Assembly (NCBI RefSeq): GCF_000317025.1
Contig: NC_019689.1
Span: 4,922,818-4,986,817 of the forward strand
Reading direction: 5' to 3'
Origin: Pleurocapsa sp. PCC 7327
Lineage (GTDB): Bacteria; Cyanobacteriota; Cyanobacteriia; Cyanobacteriales; Microcystaceae
DNA: 64,000 nucleotides
Shown here: positions 28,483 through 36,822 of the stretch, one piece after another
Layout of the letters: the number at the start of each line of letters is the position of its first letter
Numbering within the stretch: position 1 is the first letter of the stretch
The notes under the pieces: model-generated
Told to the model about the DNA's origin: nothing
What the model saw: only the letters and a program-made list of their open reading frames with translations
Database searches by the model: none
Program-made: the position numbers and the translations under genes

Positions 28483-28609
28483 TATCTTTGTCTTGACGGC
28501 GGCGATCGCGCCACTCTAGGGTAGTCAAGTAGAGGATGCCGCCGCTAACCAAGACTAATAAAACCAGCGCGAATAAGAAGAGTAAATTGAGAATAGAAGT
28601 TGTTTCCAC
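28466..28609 (-). CDS. Small membrane protein downstream of petN, unknown
   Basis: About 47 residues from GTG 28609, five bases after the petN stop: ETTSILNLLFLFALVLLVLV, then SGGILYLTTLEWRDRRRQDK, giving one hydrophobic span and a highly basic tail. The frame stays open further upstream to 28648, but that would overlap petN, so GTG 28609 is preferred. Conserved small membrane proteins of this look occur next to petN in other cyanobacteria, as far as I recall. Function unknown; a role in the thylakoid membrane is only a guess. Confidence 0.6.
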   Translation of the reverse strand: METTSILNLLFLFALVLLVLVSGGILYLTTLEWRDRRRQDKDKKMGR

Positions 28610-28613
28610 CGTA

Positions 28614-28703
28614 CTAGAAACCGTTACGACCCCAAACAACCATAGCAATTGACCAAGTGAATAGTACTAGAACAGTCACCCAACCTAATGCCAAAATATC
28701 CAT
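28614..28703 (-). CDS. petN: Cytochrome b6f complex subunit PetN
   Basis: 29-residue subunit VIII of the cytochrome b6f complex, essential for complex assembly in thylakoids. ATG 28703 to TAG 28616-28614 encodes [20 protein letters not shown] followed by MVVWGRNGF. The C-terminal VVWGRNGF signature and the single membrane span are diagnostic. The gene is too short for standard open-frame thresholds. It appears to form a two-gene unit with the downstream small membrane protein. Confidence 0.95.
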   Translation of the reverse strand: MDILALGWVTVLVLFTWSIAMVVWGRNGF

Positions 28704-28789
28704 GTTTGTATCTGTCTTTTTAAACAACTGCATAAATCAATACACAAATTATGATACTTCCATTCGGTCGTCTTTTGGAGGGGTAATTG

Positions 28790-29230
28790 GTGACAGTCTC
28801 AGCGGCAGAACGAATCGAATCCTGTAAAGCGGGAGGATTAGGCGCGATCGCTTTTGCGTTTGCCTATTTTATCGCCGCGCTAGTTAATAGCCTGGTTTTA
28901 GCCGTCCGAGTCGAAAGTCTCGCTCAACTGCAAGTTTCTGTTGGGGTAGAGTTGGCGGTAAAGGTGGCGATCGCGCTTTTGAGCGGTTTTCTATTTGGCG
29001 TTACCTATCGCTATATCATTCGCAGCGATGGCAATTCCCATCTCAAAGACGGAGCGGTTCTTGCTTTTGGGTTAGTGCGAGGATTAGCATCAATAGAAAC
29101 ATCCGACTATTTGGTTCTAGGCGTTTGGTTGCCCACTGCCTTAGGAGTTGAGAGTGTTTTTTGTTTTGCCATTGCTCGTCTCGTTCTCGATCTCGCTCTG
29201 TCTTGCGGTTGGATCGAACCTTTTCATTAG
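28790..29230 (+). CDS. Membrane protein of unknown function
   Basis: About 146 residues with four hydrophobic segments (GAIAFAFAYFIAALVNSLVL, VKVAIALLSGFLFGVTYRYI, and two more up to the end). GTG 28790 (or the TTG one codon before) is set by GGAGG at 28777-28781; there is no nearby ATG. The family is unknown to me; the look is that of a conserved cyanobacterial membrane protein. It is followed after 71 bp by a response regulator on the same strand. Confidence 0.65.
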   Translation: MTVSAAERIESCKAGGLGAIAFAFAYFIAALVNSLVLAVRVESLAQLQVSVGVELAVKVAIALLSGFLFGVTYRYIIRSDGNSHLKDGAVLAFGLVRGLASIETSDYLVLGVWLPTALGVESVFCFAIARLVLDLALSCGWIEPFH

Positions 29231-29301
29231 CGATCGGGAATTCGATTTTGGAGCGGGGATTAGCAGTCTCTTAACGAGCCGATCGGAGTTAGGATCGTAA
29301 A

Positions 29302-29973
29302 ATGAGTAAGATTCGCGTTGCTTTGATTGAAGACGACGAACTGACGCAGATAGGGCTGAAAACTGCCCTAAAACAGCGCGATGATATAGAATGGGTTGGC
29401 GAAGCAGTCAATGGAAGCGAAGGACTTCAATTATTGCAGAGGCTCCAACCGGATATTGCTATTGTTGATATAGGACTGCCAGATATCAATGGGATCGAAC
29501 TGACCAAGCAGTTTAAACAATCTCTCTCAGCCGACGAGGAAGCCCCAACCAAAATCTTAATTTTGACCTTGCGCGACAGCGAAGACGAAGTGCTAGCGGC
29601 TTTTGCGGCTGGTGCAGATTCTTATTGCATGAAGGATACGAGGACGGAGTTATTGCTAGAGGCAATAAAAGCGACTGGGGAAGGAAATTCTTGGATCGAT
29701 CCGGCGATCGCTCGCATCGTTTTGTCTCAAGCGAAGAAGGCTAAAATCGTTTCTCAAGGCAGCCAAATTTCTACAACCGACCCTCTAACCGACCGAGAAT
29801 TAGAAGTCTTGCAACTGATCGTCGATGGATACAGCAATGCTGAAATTGCCCAAAGGCTCTTTATTACCCTTGGTACTGTCAAAACTCACGTTCGCAAAAT
29901 TTTGGCGAAATTAAGTGCCGACGATCGCACTCAAGCTGCCGTTCGCGCTCTCCGTTCGGGTTTAGTTGGTTAA
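29302..29973 (+). CDS. NarL/FixJ-type response regulator
   Basis: 223 residues. The receiver domain shows acidic pocket residues EDDE at about 10-13, the phosphoacceptor Asp in IAIVDIGLPDINGIEL and the Lys in SYCMKDTRTELL. The C-terminal LuxR-type HTH reads TDRELEVLQLIVDGYSNAEI, then LFITLGTVKTHVRKILAKL. It is expected to bind DNA upon phosphorylation. No histidine kinase is adjacent, so its partner is unknown. Related cyanobacterial regulators (NblR/RpaB groups) belong to a different family, so no symbol is given. Confidence 0.92.
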   Translation: MSKIRVALIEDDELTQIGLKTALKQRDDIEWVGEAVNGSEGLQLLQRLQPDIAIVDIGLPDINGIELTKQFKQSLSADEEAPTKILILTLRDSEDEVLAAFAAGADSYCMKDTRTELLLEAIKATGEGNSWIDPAIARIVLSQAKKAKIVSQGSQISTTDPLTDRELEVLQLIVDGYSNAEIAQRLFITLGTVKTHVRKILAKLSADDRTQAAVRALRSGLVG

Positions 29974-30210
29974 ATTAGTTCCCACCAGAGACAGGAGTGT
30001 CAATAAGGCAACCAATCTGATTCGATAGCGATAACTTCAAACCCGCCCGTACAGTTTCTATTGACAAAACGAGAATGATGTGCAGATATTATTCGAAATA
30101 AAAACGGTTCGTCAAAATGTGAAAACTATCTTAAGATTAACAAATAATAGAACTGACTTTCTTAAACAACGTAAGTAGCTAACAAATCAAAATAGAATAG
30201 GAGGACATCT

Positions 30211-31290
30211 ATGGCGCTCGTACCGATGCGGCTGCTTTTGGATCACGCGGCTGAAAATGGATACGGTATTCCAGCTTACAACGTTAACAACATGGAGCAG
30301 ATTCAAGCAATCATGAAAGCTGCCCATGAGACCGATAGCCCGGTAATTTTACAAGCTTCTCGCGGCGCTCGCTCCTATGCTGGAGAAAACTTTCTGCGCC
30401 ATCTGATTTTAGCTGCTGTAGAAACCTATCCCCATATTCCCATTGTCATGCACCAAGACCATGGCAACGAACCAGCGACTTGCTACTCAGCTATTCGTAA
30501 CGGTTTCACCAGCGTCATGATGGATGGCTCTTTGGAAGCCGATGCTAAAACTCCCGCTAGCTATGAGTACAACGTCAACGTCACTCGCGAAGTCGTGAAA
30601 GTTGCTCACTCGATCGGTGTCAGCGTAGAAGGCGAACTCGGTTGCTTGGGTTCTCTAGAAACTGGTATGGGTGACAAAGAAGACGGTCACGGTTTTGAAG
30701 GGAAACTCTCTCACGACCAACTGCTCACCGATCCCGATCAAGCGGTTGACTTCGTAGAGCAAACTCAAGTTGATGCTCTTGCTGTTGCGATCGGTACCAG
30801 CCACGGTGCTTACAAATTCTCTCGCAAGCCGACGGGTGAAATTCTAGCAATCAGCCGCATTGAAGAAATTCACAGCCGCTTGCCCAATACTCACTTGGTA
30901 ATGCACGGTTCCTCCTCCGTACCCCAAGACCTAATCGACCTGATCAACCAGTACGGCGGCGCTATCCCCGAAACCTACGGCGTACCCATTGAAGAAATTC
31001 AAAAAGGAATCAAGAGCGGCGTTCGCAAGGTCAATATCGACACCGACAACCGCTTGGCAATTACTGCTGCGGTTCGCGAAGCACTGGCAAAAGCTCCTAA
31101 AGAGTTTGACCCCCGTCACTTCCTCAAGCCTTCTATTAAATATATGCAGAAGGTTTGTGCGGAACGTTATCAAGCGTTCGGTACTGCTGGCAACGCTAGC
31201 AAGATTAAGCAGATGACTCTTGATGAGTATGCAGCTAAGTATGCTAAGGGCGAGTTGGCTGCTTCTATCAAAAAAGCTGTAGGTGTTTGA
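30211..31290 (+). CDS. fbaA: Class II fructose-bisphosphate aldolase (Calvin-cycle type)
   Basis: Zinc-dependent aldolase joining dihydroxyacetone phosphate to glyceraldehyde 3-phosphate or erythrose 4-phosphate in the Calvin cycle and glycolysis. The 359-residue sequence is the CbbA subtype: [18 protein letters not shown], the metal-binding [53 protein letters not shown] and [16 protein letters not shown] strong ribosome binding site (AGGAGGAC) sits before ATG 30211. A hairpin plus T-run terminator follows at 31332. Confidence 0.96.
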   Translation: MALVPMRLLLDHAAENGYGIPAYNVNNMEQIQAIMKAAHETDSPVILQASRGARSYAGENFLRHLILAAVETYPHIPIVMHQDHGNEPATCYSAIRNGFTSVMMDGSLEADAKTPASYEYNVNVTREVVKVAHSIGVSVEGELGCLGSLETGMGDKEDGHGFEGKLSHDQLLTDPDQAVDFVEQTQVDALAVAIGTSHGAYKFSRKPTGEILAISRIEEIHSRLPNTHLVMHGSSSVPQDLIDLINQYGGAIPETYGVPIEEIQKGIKSGVRKVNIDTDNRLAITAAVREALAKAPKEFDPRHFLKPSIKYMQKVCAERYQAFGTAGNASKIKQMTLDEYAAKYAKGELAASIKKAVGV

Positions 31291-31331
31291 GCATAACAAT
31301 TATTTCTTGCTTAAGCCAATAATTTGAAGAA

Positions 31332-31364
31332 CTGGGTAGTTAGGAAAAACTACCCAGATTTTTT
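31332..31364 (+). terminator. Rho-independent terminator after the aldolase gene
   Basis: CTGGGTAGTT (31332-31341), loop AGGAAA, AACTACCCAG (31348-31357), then ATTTTTT. This is a perfect 10-bp stem with a T-run on the plus strand. The cobA stop codon (minus strand) lies inside the second arm. Confidence 0.85.
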
Positions 31365-32129
31365 ATCAAAAAATTGATGGGCGGGCAACACGCCATGTAG
31401 ATTGACAACGTTGCCGATAACAGCGATCGCGGGAGCTGCAAACCCAGTTTCTTCAACTTTTTGGGCGATTGTCCCTAACGTACCGACTAACGTTTCTCGG
31501 TCAGGTCGGGTGCCCCAACGGATGAGGGCAACTGGCGTATCTAAACTTCGCCCGGCAGCCGCTAACTGTGCGACGATCTTGGTTAAGTTGTGAATTCCCA
31601 TATAGATGACGATTGTTTCCGAACCGCGAGCGATCGCGTCCCAGTTAATTTGGGGACGATATTTTTCATAGGCTTCGTGTCCGGTAACGAAAGTGACTGA
31701 AGAACTGTAATTGCGATGGGTCAGCGGAATTCCCTCATAGGCAGGGGCAGCGATGCCAGAAGTGACTCCAGGAATGACTTCTACTGGAACTCCTGCCTTG
31801 ACCAAATCTTCTATTTCTTCGCCGCCGCGACCGAAGATAAACGGGTCGCCCCCTTTCAAACGCACGACGACGGCATTATTTTGGGCTTTCTCTATCAACA
31901 ATTGGGTTGTTTCTTGCTGCAAAAGCGAGTGACGACCGCGCCGCTTTCCGGCATCGATTTTTTCGGCGTAGGGATTGACGATCGCTAAAATTTCTGGACT
32001 GACGAGTGCGTCGTAGATGACGACATCGGCATGTTCTAATAGAACTTTTCCTTTGAGGGTGAGCAATCCCGGATCTCCCGGTCCCGCACCAACTAAATAG
32101 ACTTTACCCAGACATTGCGATCGATTCAT
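31350..32129 (-). CDS. cobA: Uroporphyrinogen-III C-methyltransferase
   Basis: SAM-dependent enzyme that methylates uroporphyrinogen III at C2 and C7 to precorrin-2, the branch point to siroheme and cobalamin. From ATG 32129 (MNRSQCLGKVYLVGAG) the protein is 259 residues; an upstream TTG would add a 30-residue leader unlike the family. Motifs are GAGPGDPGLLTLKG, KRRGRHSLLQQETTQLLIE, RLKGGDPFIFGRGGEEIE, PVEVIPGVTSGIAAPAYEGI, PLTHR and RWGTRPDRETLVGTL. No CysG-type oxidase or chelatase domain is fused. It is convergent with the aldolase gene. Confidence 0.95.
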   Translation of the reverse strand: MNRSQCLGKVYLVGAGPGDPGLLTLKGKVLLEHADVVIYDALVSPEILAIVNPYAEKIDAGKRRGRHSLLQQETTQLLIEKAQNNAVVVRLKGGDPFIFGRGGEEIEDLVKAGVPVEVIPGVTSGIAAPAYEGIPLTHRNYSSSVTFVTGHEAYEKYRPQINWDAIARGSETIVIYMGIHNLTKIVAQLAAAGRSLDTPVALIRWGTRPDRETLVGTLGTIAQKVEETGFAAPAIAVIGNVVNLHGVLPAHQFFDKKSG

Positions 32130-32301
32130 ATTTAGCAAGGAAGTTTGAAAAAAATCTGTTTGGCGGGGCAGCGTTGCTATTTCTAAATCGCTACTTTCAA
32201 GCTTAGAAAAGCTTGCCAAGGTAACCAGTAGTTATTGATACCAAATCCCTTTGGCGATGAAATTAGTGCATTAAATCTATGCCATTCGAGTTTAGTAAGA
32301 T

Positions 32302-33087
32302 TTAATACCAAGCAGAAAAGTCTTGACTAAATTGCGCTAATGAGAGAAGTTTAATGTCTTGGCGATCGCGAATAGATTCTCTTGTTTGCTGGGTGTTATA
32401 TCCCCAATCTGCTAAATATAATTTTGCTTTTTGTAGATCGGATTGCTGGCGAACTAATTCAAGCGCTTCTAAGCGATCTTCTACGAACCAAAGATTGACA
32501 GGACTAGCTGAATTGATTTCAAGTAATTGTCGTAGGATTTCGTATTTGGGACATTTGTATTCTTTGCCCAAAATTGTCTTTTCTGGTAAGTCTATTCCCT
32601 GTTGCTGCAATAATTTTTTAACGAAACGACTTTCTTTAGTCGTAACGATATAGAACTTTATTGAAGAATCAAGTATGCAGGCAATTCTATCGATAACTCC
32701 GGGATAAAAACGATGCAGGGCTAACCAGCCTTCTAAATCTGATTCGATCCATTCATCTCGAATTCTATCGAGTTTTTGACTGACTTCTTTGGGATCGAGT
32801 CGCTCGGATTCGAGAATTTTTCGCGCAATAATTGACCAATTTGGGAAAATTTTCTCTTCAGAAAATCCTAAAATTAATGCTCGTAATAAAATTGGCATTT
32901 CCCAACCCGTTTCGATAACCGGACGCAGACGATAAAATCTAGGAGCCAAATCCTCGTTTATCGTTTGTTTCTCTGAAGTCCAAATTTGATGATAAGTTCG
33001 TTTTGTCGTTTGAAAATATTCAACTAACCCATCGCAGATAACGCCGTCAAAATCTAGCGCGAGAATAGTTGGGACATGGTTGGACAT
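32302..33087 (-). CDS. HAD-family hydrolase
   Basis: Haloacid dehalogenase-like phosphatase of about 261 residues from ATG 33087; an upstream start would add a hydrophobic leader. Motif I with the nucleophile Asp is LALDFDGVICDGL. Motif II is around YIVTTKESRFVKKLLQQQGI, and motif III/IV is VNLWFVEDRLEALELV with GDD replaced by VED. The cap region is helical. It resembles phosphoglycolate phosphatase-like enzymes of cyanobacteria, but the substrate cannot be told. Confidence 0.8.
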   Translation of the reverse strand: MSNHVPTILALDFDGVICDGLVEYFQTTKRTYHQIWTSEKQTINEDLAPRFYRLRPVIETGWEMPILLRALILGFSEEKIFPNWSIIARKILESERLDPKEVSQKLDRIRDEWIESDLEGWLALHRFYPGVIDRIACILDSSIKFYIVTTKESRFVKKLLQQQGIDLPEKTILGKEYKCPKYEILRQLLEINSASPVNLWFVEDRLEALELVRQQSDLQKAKLYLADWGYNTQQTRESIRDRQDIKLLSLAQFSQDFSAWY

Positions 33088-33168
33088 AATAAGCGCGATC
33101 GAAAAGACAACATACAAAAGTTTAGAATATTTATCTAGCGACAATTGTCTAATTACTAGAAAAACAAC

Positions 33169-33825
33169 ATGGCAAGAATGACATCAGTCGCCCATTTCGT
33201 AGCTATTAGCGATCTCTCCAAACCCTTAACCTCTCAAGAAGGCATCCTCATCGAAGTAGCGGCAAAAGGAGGAGATACCCCAAAAAATCGAGCCAAAGCT
33301 TTAGAAATTGCCCGGCAAATGTGGGAAAAAGGCGAAATAGCAGCCGACGAATTTCCCGACGGATTAACTCAGGACAATATTGTTTACGTTCCGCCGGATA
33401 GCTCTCACTTAAGGGAAACTAAAATTCTACCAAATTCTCGCCAATTGCCTCCCATCGTTCAAGGAGCACAAGAGATTATCGAACTCGTCAAGCTGCAACT
33501 AGCCGTTCAACAGATAGCCCAGGAAGCCGAACCCTACTTCCCGATAATCCTCTCGGTACTCGAGAGAACGCGACCTCTAACAACGGAGGAGCAAGAGTTG
33601 GTTCAAGACAAGCGATTTGCCAAAACCTTAGAAAAACTGGCAACGATCATCGCCGAGCAAGAAAACTATCGAGAAAATTGTGCTGGCTATGGGAAACTTA
33701 TTCTCAATGCCCTTGCTTGGCAATTGAACAAAGGAGTGAAAGAACCAACTCAGACTAAGAAAAAGGTTAGGCAAAGGAAACCCGCATCAAAAAGATCGGC
33801 TCCTAGAGGCTCGAAGGGGACTTAA
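33169..33825 (+). CDS. Conserved-looking hypothetical protein
   Basis: 218 residues, soluble, no signal peptide. The middle is helical and acidic (GAQEIIELVKLQLAVQQIAQ, LTTEEQELVQDKRFAKTLEK) and the C-terminal 25 residues are strongly basic (KKKVRQRKPASKRSAPRGSK), suggesting nucleic-acid or membrane contact. I do not recognise a family. Codon usage looks native. It is convergent with gltD (19-bp gap). Confidence 0.65.
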   Translation: MARMTSVAHFVAISDLSKPLTSQEGILIEVAAKGGDTPKNRAKALEIARQMWEKGEIAADEFPDGLTQDNIVYVPPDSSHLRETKILPNSRQLPPIVQGAQEIIELVKLQLAVQQIAQEAEPYFPIILSVLERTRPLTTEEQELVQDKRFAKTLEKLATIIAEQENYRENCAGYGKLILNALAWQLNKGVKEPTQTKKKVRQRKPASKRSAPRGSKGT

Positions 33826-33844
33826 AATTTTACCAAACTCAAGT

Positions 33845-35329
33845 TTAAGGTAGGTCAGTACTGCCCATGAGGTAGAGGTCGCACTCGCGGGCGGCACCGC
33901 GACCTTCGTTGAAAGCCCAAACGACAAGGCTCTGACCGCGACGGCAGTCACCAGCGGCAAAGACACCGGGGATACTGGTGGCATATTTACCGTAGTCGGC
34001 TTTTACGTTGCTACGCGCATCGCAATCGAGTCCCAGAGCATCGAGTAACGGTTGTTCGGGACCGAGAAAGCCCATGGCAAGCAGGACGAGCTGTGCGGGC
34101 AAGATTTTTTCGGTGCCGGGGATGGGTTGGGGAACGAACTGCCCTTTGTCATTTTTTTCCCACTGTATCTGTACGGTATGGACGGCTTTAACATGTCCGG
34201 TTTCATCGCCTTCAAACTTCGTCGCCGTGGTGAGATAGACGCGCGGGTCGCCGCCGAACTTAGCAGCGGCTTCCTCCTGTCCGTAGTCCATCCGATAAAT
34301 TTTGGGCCATTCGGGCCAAGGATTGTCTGCTGCTCGTTCCGACGGGGGTTTGGGCAGGATTTCGAGTTGCGCGAGGCTCTTGCAACGGTGGCGAATGGAA
34401 GTGCCAACGCAGTCGGTGCCCGTGTCGCCGCCGCCGATAATGACCACATCCTTGCCTTCGGCACAAATGAAGCTGCCGTTCTTGTGTCTGTCTAGAATTG
34501 CTTTGGTGTTTTCAGTCAGGAAATCCATTGCAAAGTGGATGCCCTTCAACTGCCGTCCTTCGATAGGGAGGTCGCGCGGTCTGGTAGCGCCAGTACAGAG
34601 AATAACGGCATCGAATTCCTTAAGCAGATTTTCGGCGGGCAGGTCTTTGCCGACCTCGGTGTTGCAGACGAACTTCACCCCTTCTTCTTCGAGGACTTTG
34701 AGGCGGCGCAAGACGACTTTCTCCTTGTCCAGCTTCATGTTGGGGATGCCGTACATGAGCAGTCCGCCCGGACGGTCGGCGCGTTCGAATACAGTCACCC
34801 AATGACCTGCCGTATTGAGCTGGGCGGCGGCGCACAGACCCGCAGGACCGGAACCGACGACGGCGACTTTTTTGCCCGTGCGCTTAGTCGGCGGAATCGG
34901 TTCGATCCAGCCCTCATCCCAGCCTTTTTCGACGATCGAGTATTCGATATTCTTGATCGTGACGGGCGGATTGTTGATGCCGAGCACGCACGAGCCTTCG
35001 CACGGTGCCGGACAGACGCGCCCGGTGAATTCGGGGAAGTTGTTGGTTTTATGCAGGCGATCGAGCGCTTCGCGCCAGAGTCCGCGATAAACGAGGTCGT
35101 TCCATTCGGGAATTAGATTATTAATCGGGCATCCGCTCGCCATACCGTTGATGACCGTGCCAGTGTGACAAAACGGCGTGCCGCAGTCCATACAGCGCGC
35201 GCCTTGTTGGCGAAGTTTCTCCTCCGGCATGGGCAGGTGGAATTCATCCCAGTTGCGAATGCGATCGCTCGGCGAGATTTCTAATGCGACTTCGCGGAGA
35301 TATTCGATAAAGCCTGTTGGTTTTCCCAT
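33845..35329 (-). CDS. gltD: Glutamate synthase (NADH/NADPH) small subunit GltD
   Basis: Flavoprotein subunit that passes electrons from NAD(P)H to GltB to make glutamate from glutamine and 2-oxoglutarate. 494 residues, start [20 protein letters not shown]. The N-terminal Fe-S cysteine motifs are [23 protein letters not shown] and [16 protein letters not shown]-binding [17 protein letters not shown] (about 150-166), NAD(P)-binding [17 protein letters not shown], and [18 protein letters not shown] near the end follow. Base composition is about 58-62% GC in sampled lines, well above the neighbours (about 42%), and matches gltB. This suggests the pair came in together. A short remnant of a second gltD lies 0.8 kb upstream. 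Confidence 0.95.
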   Translation of the reverse strand: MGKPTGFIEYLREVALEISPSDRIRNWDEFHLPMPEEKLRQQGARCMDCGTPFCHTGTVINGMASGCPINNLIPEWNDLVYRGLWREALDRLHKTNNFPEFTGRVCPAPCEGSCVLGINNPPVTIKNIEYSIVEKGWDEGWIEPIPPTKRTGKKVAVVGSGPAGLCAAAQLNTAGHWVTVFERADRPGGLLMYGIPNMKLDKEKVVLRRLKVLEEEGVKFVCNTEVGKDLPAENLLKEFDAVILCTGATRPRDLPIEGRQLKGIHFAMDFLTENTKAILDRHKNGSFICAEGKDVVIIGGGDTGTDCVGTSIRHRCKSLAQLEILPKPPSERAADNPWPEWPKIYRMDYGQEEAAAKFGGDPRVYLTTATKFEGDETGHVKAVHTVQIQWEKNDKGQFVPQPIPGTEKILPAQLVLLAMGFLGPEQPLLDALGLDCDARSNVKADYGKYATSIPGVFAAGDCRRGQSLVVWAFNEGRGAARECDLYLMGSTDLP

Positions 35330-35427
35330 AGTGTTCTCTCAAGCAATTTTAATTTTAGAGTTAGGATTTTGGACTGTGTGGGGGACGTTAGACGTTAGTG
35401 TAAAAAACAATGATGAGGAGATCGGAC

Positions 35428-35778
35428 TCAAATAGGTAAATAGGCAATGCGGTTAACCCAGTTTTCTGCTTCCGATGTCTGCCATATTTTGATTAGACTA
35501 TTTATCGCTTCGCCAATTGACAAGCTTTGTAAGACAATAATCACACTAGGACTGGTTTGAGTGACAACAAATTCAGCAAAGTATCTTGGCATGGTTCTCT
35601 GGTCGTGTGAAACGAGGACTCTACTTTCTCGTGCTACAAAGGTCAGGACTTCTAAATCGCTTAAGCCACTTAAATTTGCTACGTTTGATGTCTGGAAATC
35701 AACTGTTGGCTCGCGCCTGAGAATGCCCGTCACGATCGCTTGGTTAAGATCTGAGTCTGCTTGGAAGCGAATTTTCAT
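35428..35778 (-). CDS. DUF5615 PIN-like protein (putative toxin)
   Basis: 116-residue PIN-like protein. IRFQADSDLNQAIVTGILRR near the start and VLVSHDQRTMPRYFAEFV in the middle carry the acidic residues expected of this nuclease-like fold (Asp in ADSDLN, Asp in SHDQRT). It overlaps the upstream DUF433 gene by 4 bp (ATGA), the usual layout of VapBC-like toxin-antitoxin modules. The activity, probably RNA cleavage, is inferred from the family. Composition is AT-rich like the surrounding chromosome, unlike gltB/gltD. Confidence 0.8.
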   Translation of the reverse strand: MKIRFQADSDLNQAIVTGILRREPTVDFQTSNVANLSGLSDLEVLTFVARESRVLVSHDQRTMPRYFAEFVVTQTSPSVIIVLQSLSIGEAINSLIKIWQTSEAENWVNRIAYLPI

Positions 35779-36098
35779 GACGAACTGTTTTGAATGCCGT
35801 ACAGCTTTTGATAGAGCAACGCATTGTTTTCTCTAGCTTGCTGTCTTAGCGTTTCAAAAAGTTGCTGTCCTTTAGATAAATAAGCATCAATGGTTGGGCG
35901 ATTGGCGAGATAAAAAGCGATCGCGCCATAAACTTCTTCTAGTGTCAGTACGGGGAATGACTGAACGATACTTTCAGGCGATTGTCCCGCTAGAAAAGCA
36001 TAGACGATTGAATCTAGAGAAACGCGCTTTCCGATAATGCGGTAGCACCCCTCCTGTTCTTCTATGTATTGTTTTGCTTTTAGAATTGATGGACTCAT
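35775..36098 (-). CDS. DUF433 family antitoxin-like protein
   Basis: 107 residues. The DUF433 winged-helix core is RIIGKRVSLDSIVYAFLAGQ followed by SPESIVQSFPVLTLEEVYGA and IAFYLANRPTIDAYL. It probably represses its own operon and neutralises the DUF5615 partner. GGAGG lies 14 bp upstream of ATG 36098, rather far for an ideal site. The module sits between gltD and the gltD remnant, so it may have arrived with the rearrangement of the glt locus. Confidence 0.8.
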   Translation of the reverse strand: MSPSILKAKQYIEEQEGCYRIIGKRVSLDSIVYAFLAGQSPESIVQSFPVLTLEEVYGAIAFYLANRPTIDAYLSKGQQLFETLRQQARENNALLYQKLYGIQNSSS

Positions 36099-36152
36099 CG
36101 TTTTGGCAATTACCTCCTGCTATCCCTAATTTAATCTTGTATGCGCTAGTGG

Positions 36153-36221
36153 GCGATCGCGCGGCGAAATTTCCGATAATCCTTCGCGAAAAAATTTAAT
36201 AAAGCTAGTTGGTTTTCCCAT
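36153..36221 (-). pseudogene. Remnant of a second gltD (first 23 codons)
   Basis: From ATG 36221 the frame reads MGKPTSFIKFFREGLSEISP then RDR, matching the complete GltD N-terminus [20 protein letters not shown] then SDR at 13 of 23 positions with conservative changes. The likeness then ends and the frame stops after about nine unrelated codons. Codons here are AT-rich like native genes, whereas the intact gltD is GC-rich. The remnant is plausibly the original gltD. Confidence 0.7.
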
Positions 36222-36267
36222 AGTTGTTTTTAATCTAAATTTGTGTCGATGTTGTAAACTTCAATTG

Positions 36268-36719
36268 CTACGAGCAATCCCAGTTATAAAGAACCTTGGA
36301 GAAATCAAGCTCCCTCAAAGCAGACTCTTTAATCCAAAAATTACAGACACCTATATCCCCCATTGAATATTAATTGAGTTAGATTGATAAAAGTCGGAAT
36401 CAATTTGTAATAACAGAATGTATTGCTCTTCTTCAGTTAAAAATTCTCTTGGATCGTCTTGAGAAAAGTGGGGATAACCTCCAAGTCTGTGCCCTTGTCC
36501 AAATTTTCTCCTATATTCAAGCCAAAGGTAATTATTTTCTTTAAATACATCCCAAATTTCTGTTCCTATTAATTCTTCAAATTTGTAATCGCAATCCGAA
36601 ATAGGAGCATACTTTAATTTAAAAGTTAAAGCAAAACAATCTTCTCTATGAGGTTTGATAGTTGCCTCAAGTTTAGCTCTAAATCTTTCTAAACCAGGAG
36701 GAAGATCGATGCTCGTCAT
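36268..36719 (-). pseudogene. DUF1963 (YwqG-like) gene with internal deletion and frameshift
   Basis: From ATG 36719: MTSIDLPPGLERFRAKLEAT is a DUF1963-type N-terminus, but after TIKPHRED it jumps to CALTF-like core sequence (FALTFKLKYAPISDCDYKFE), so roughly 100 internal residues seem to be missing. KFGQGHRLGGYPHFSQDDPR and YILLLQIDSDF are family motifs. The frame stops after INIQWGI. Adding one G to the five-G run restores [20 protein letters not shown] and an end at TAG 36270-36268, the expected family C-terminus. Clearly decayed. Confidence 0.75.
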
Positions 36720-36822
36720 TTCTGTTTATAAAATTTATCAAGCTCGTTTTATTGCTAGAAGTTCTAACAAGAGGTTGAAGCCTCTTGTTAGTCATTTTTG
36801 GGGTAGAATTCGTCGCTGACTT

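Noticed and set aside
34003..35116. Several long antisense or alternate frames over gltD
   Set aside because: Arg/Ser/Pro-rich shadows produced by high GC in the real gene.
35428..36098. Defence island centred on the DUF433/DUF5615 pair
   Set aside because: Only this single toxin-antitoxin-like module is present; no restriction, Cas, or other defence genes surround it.
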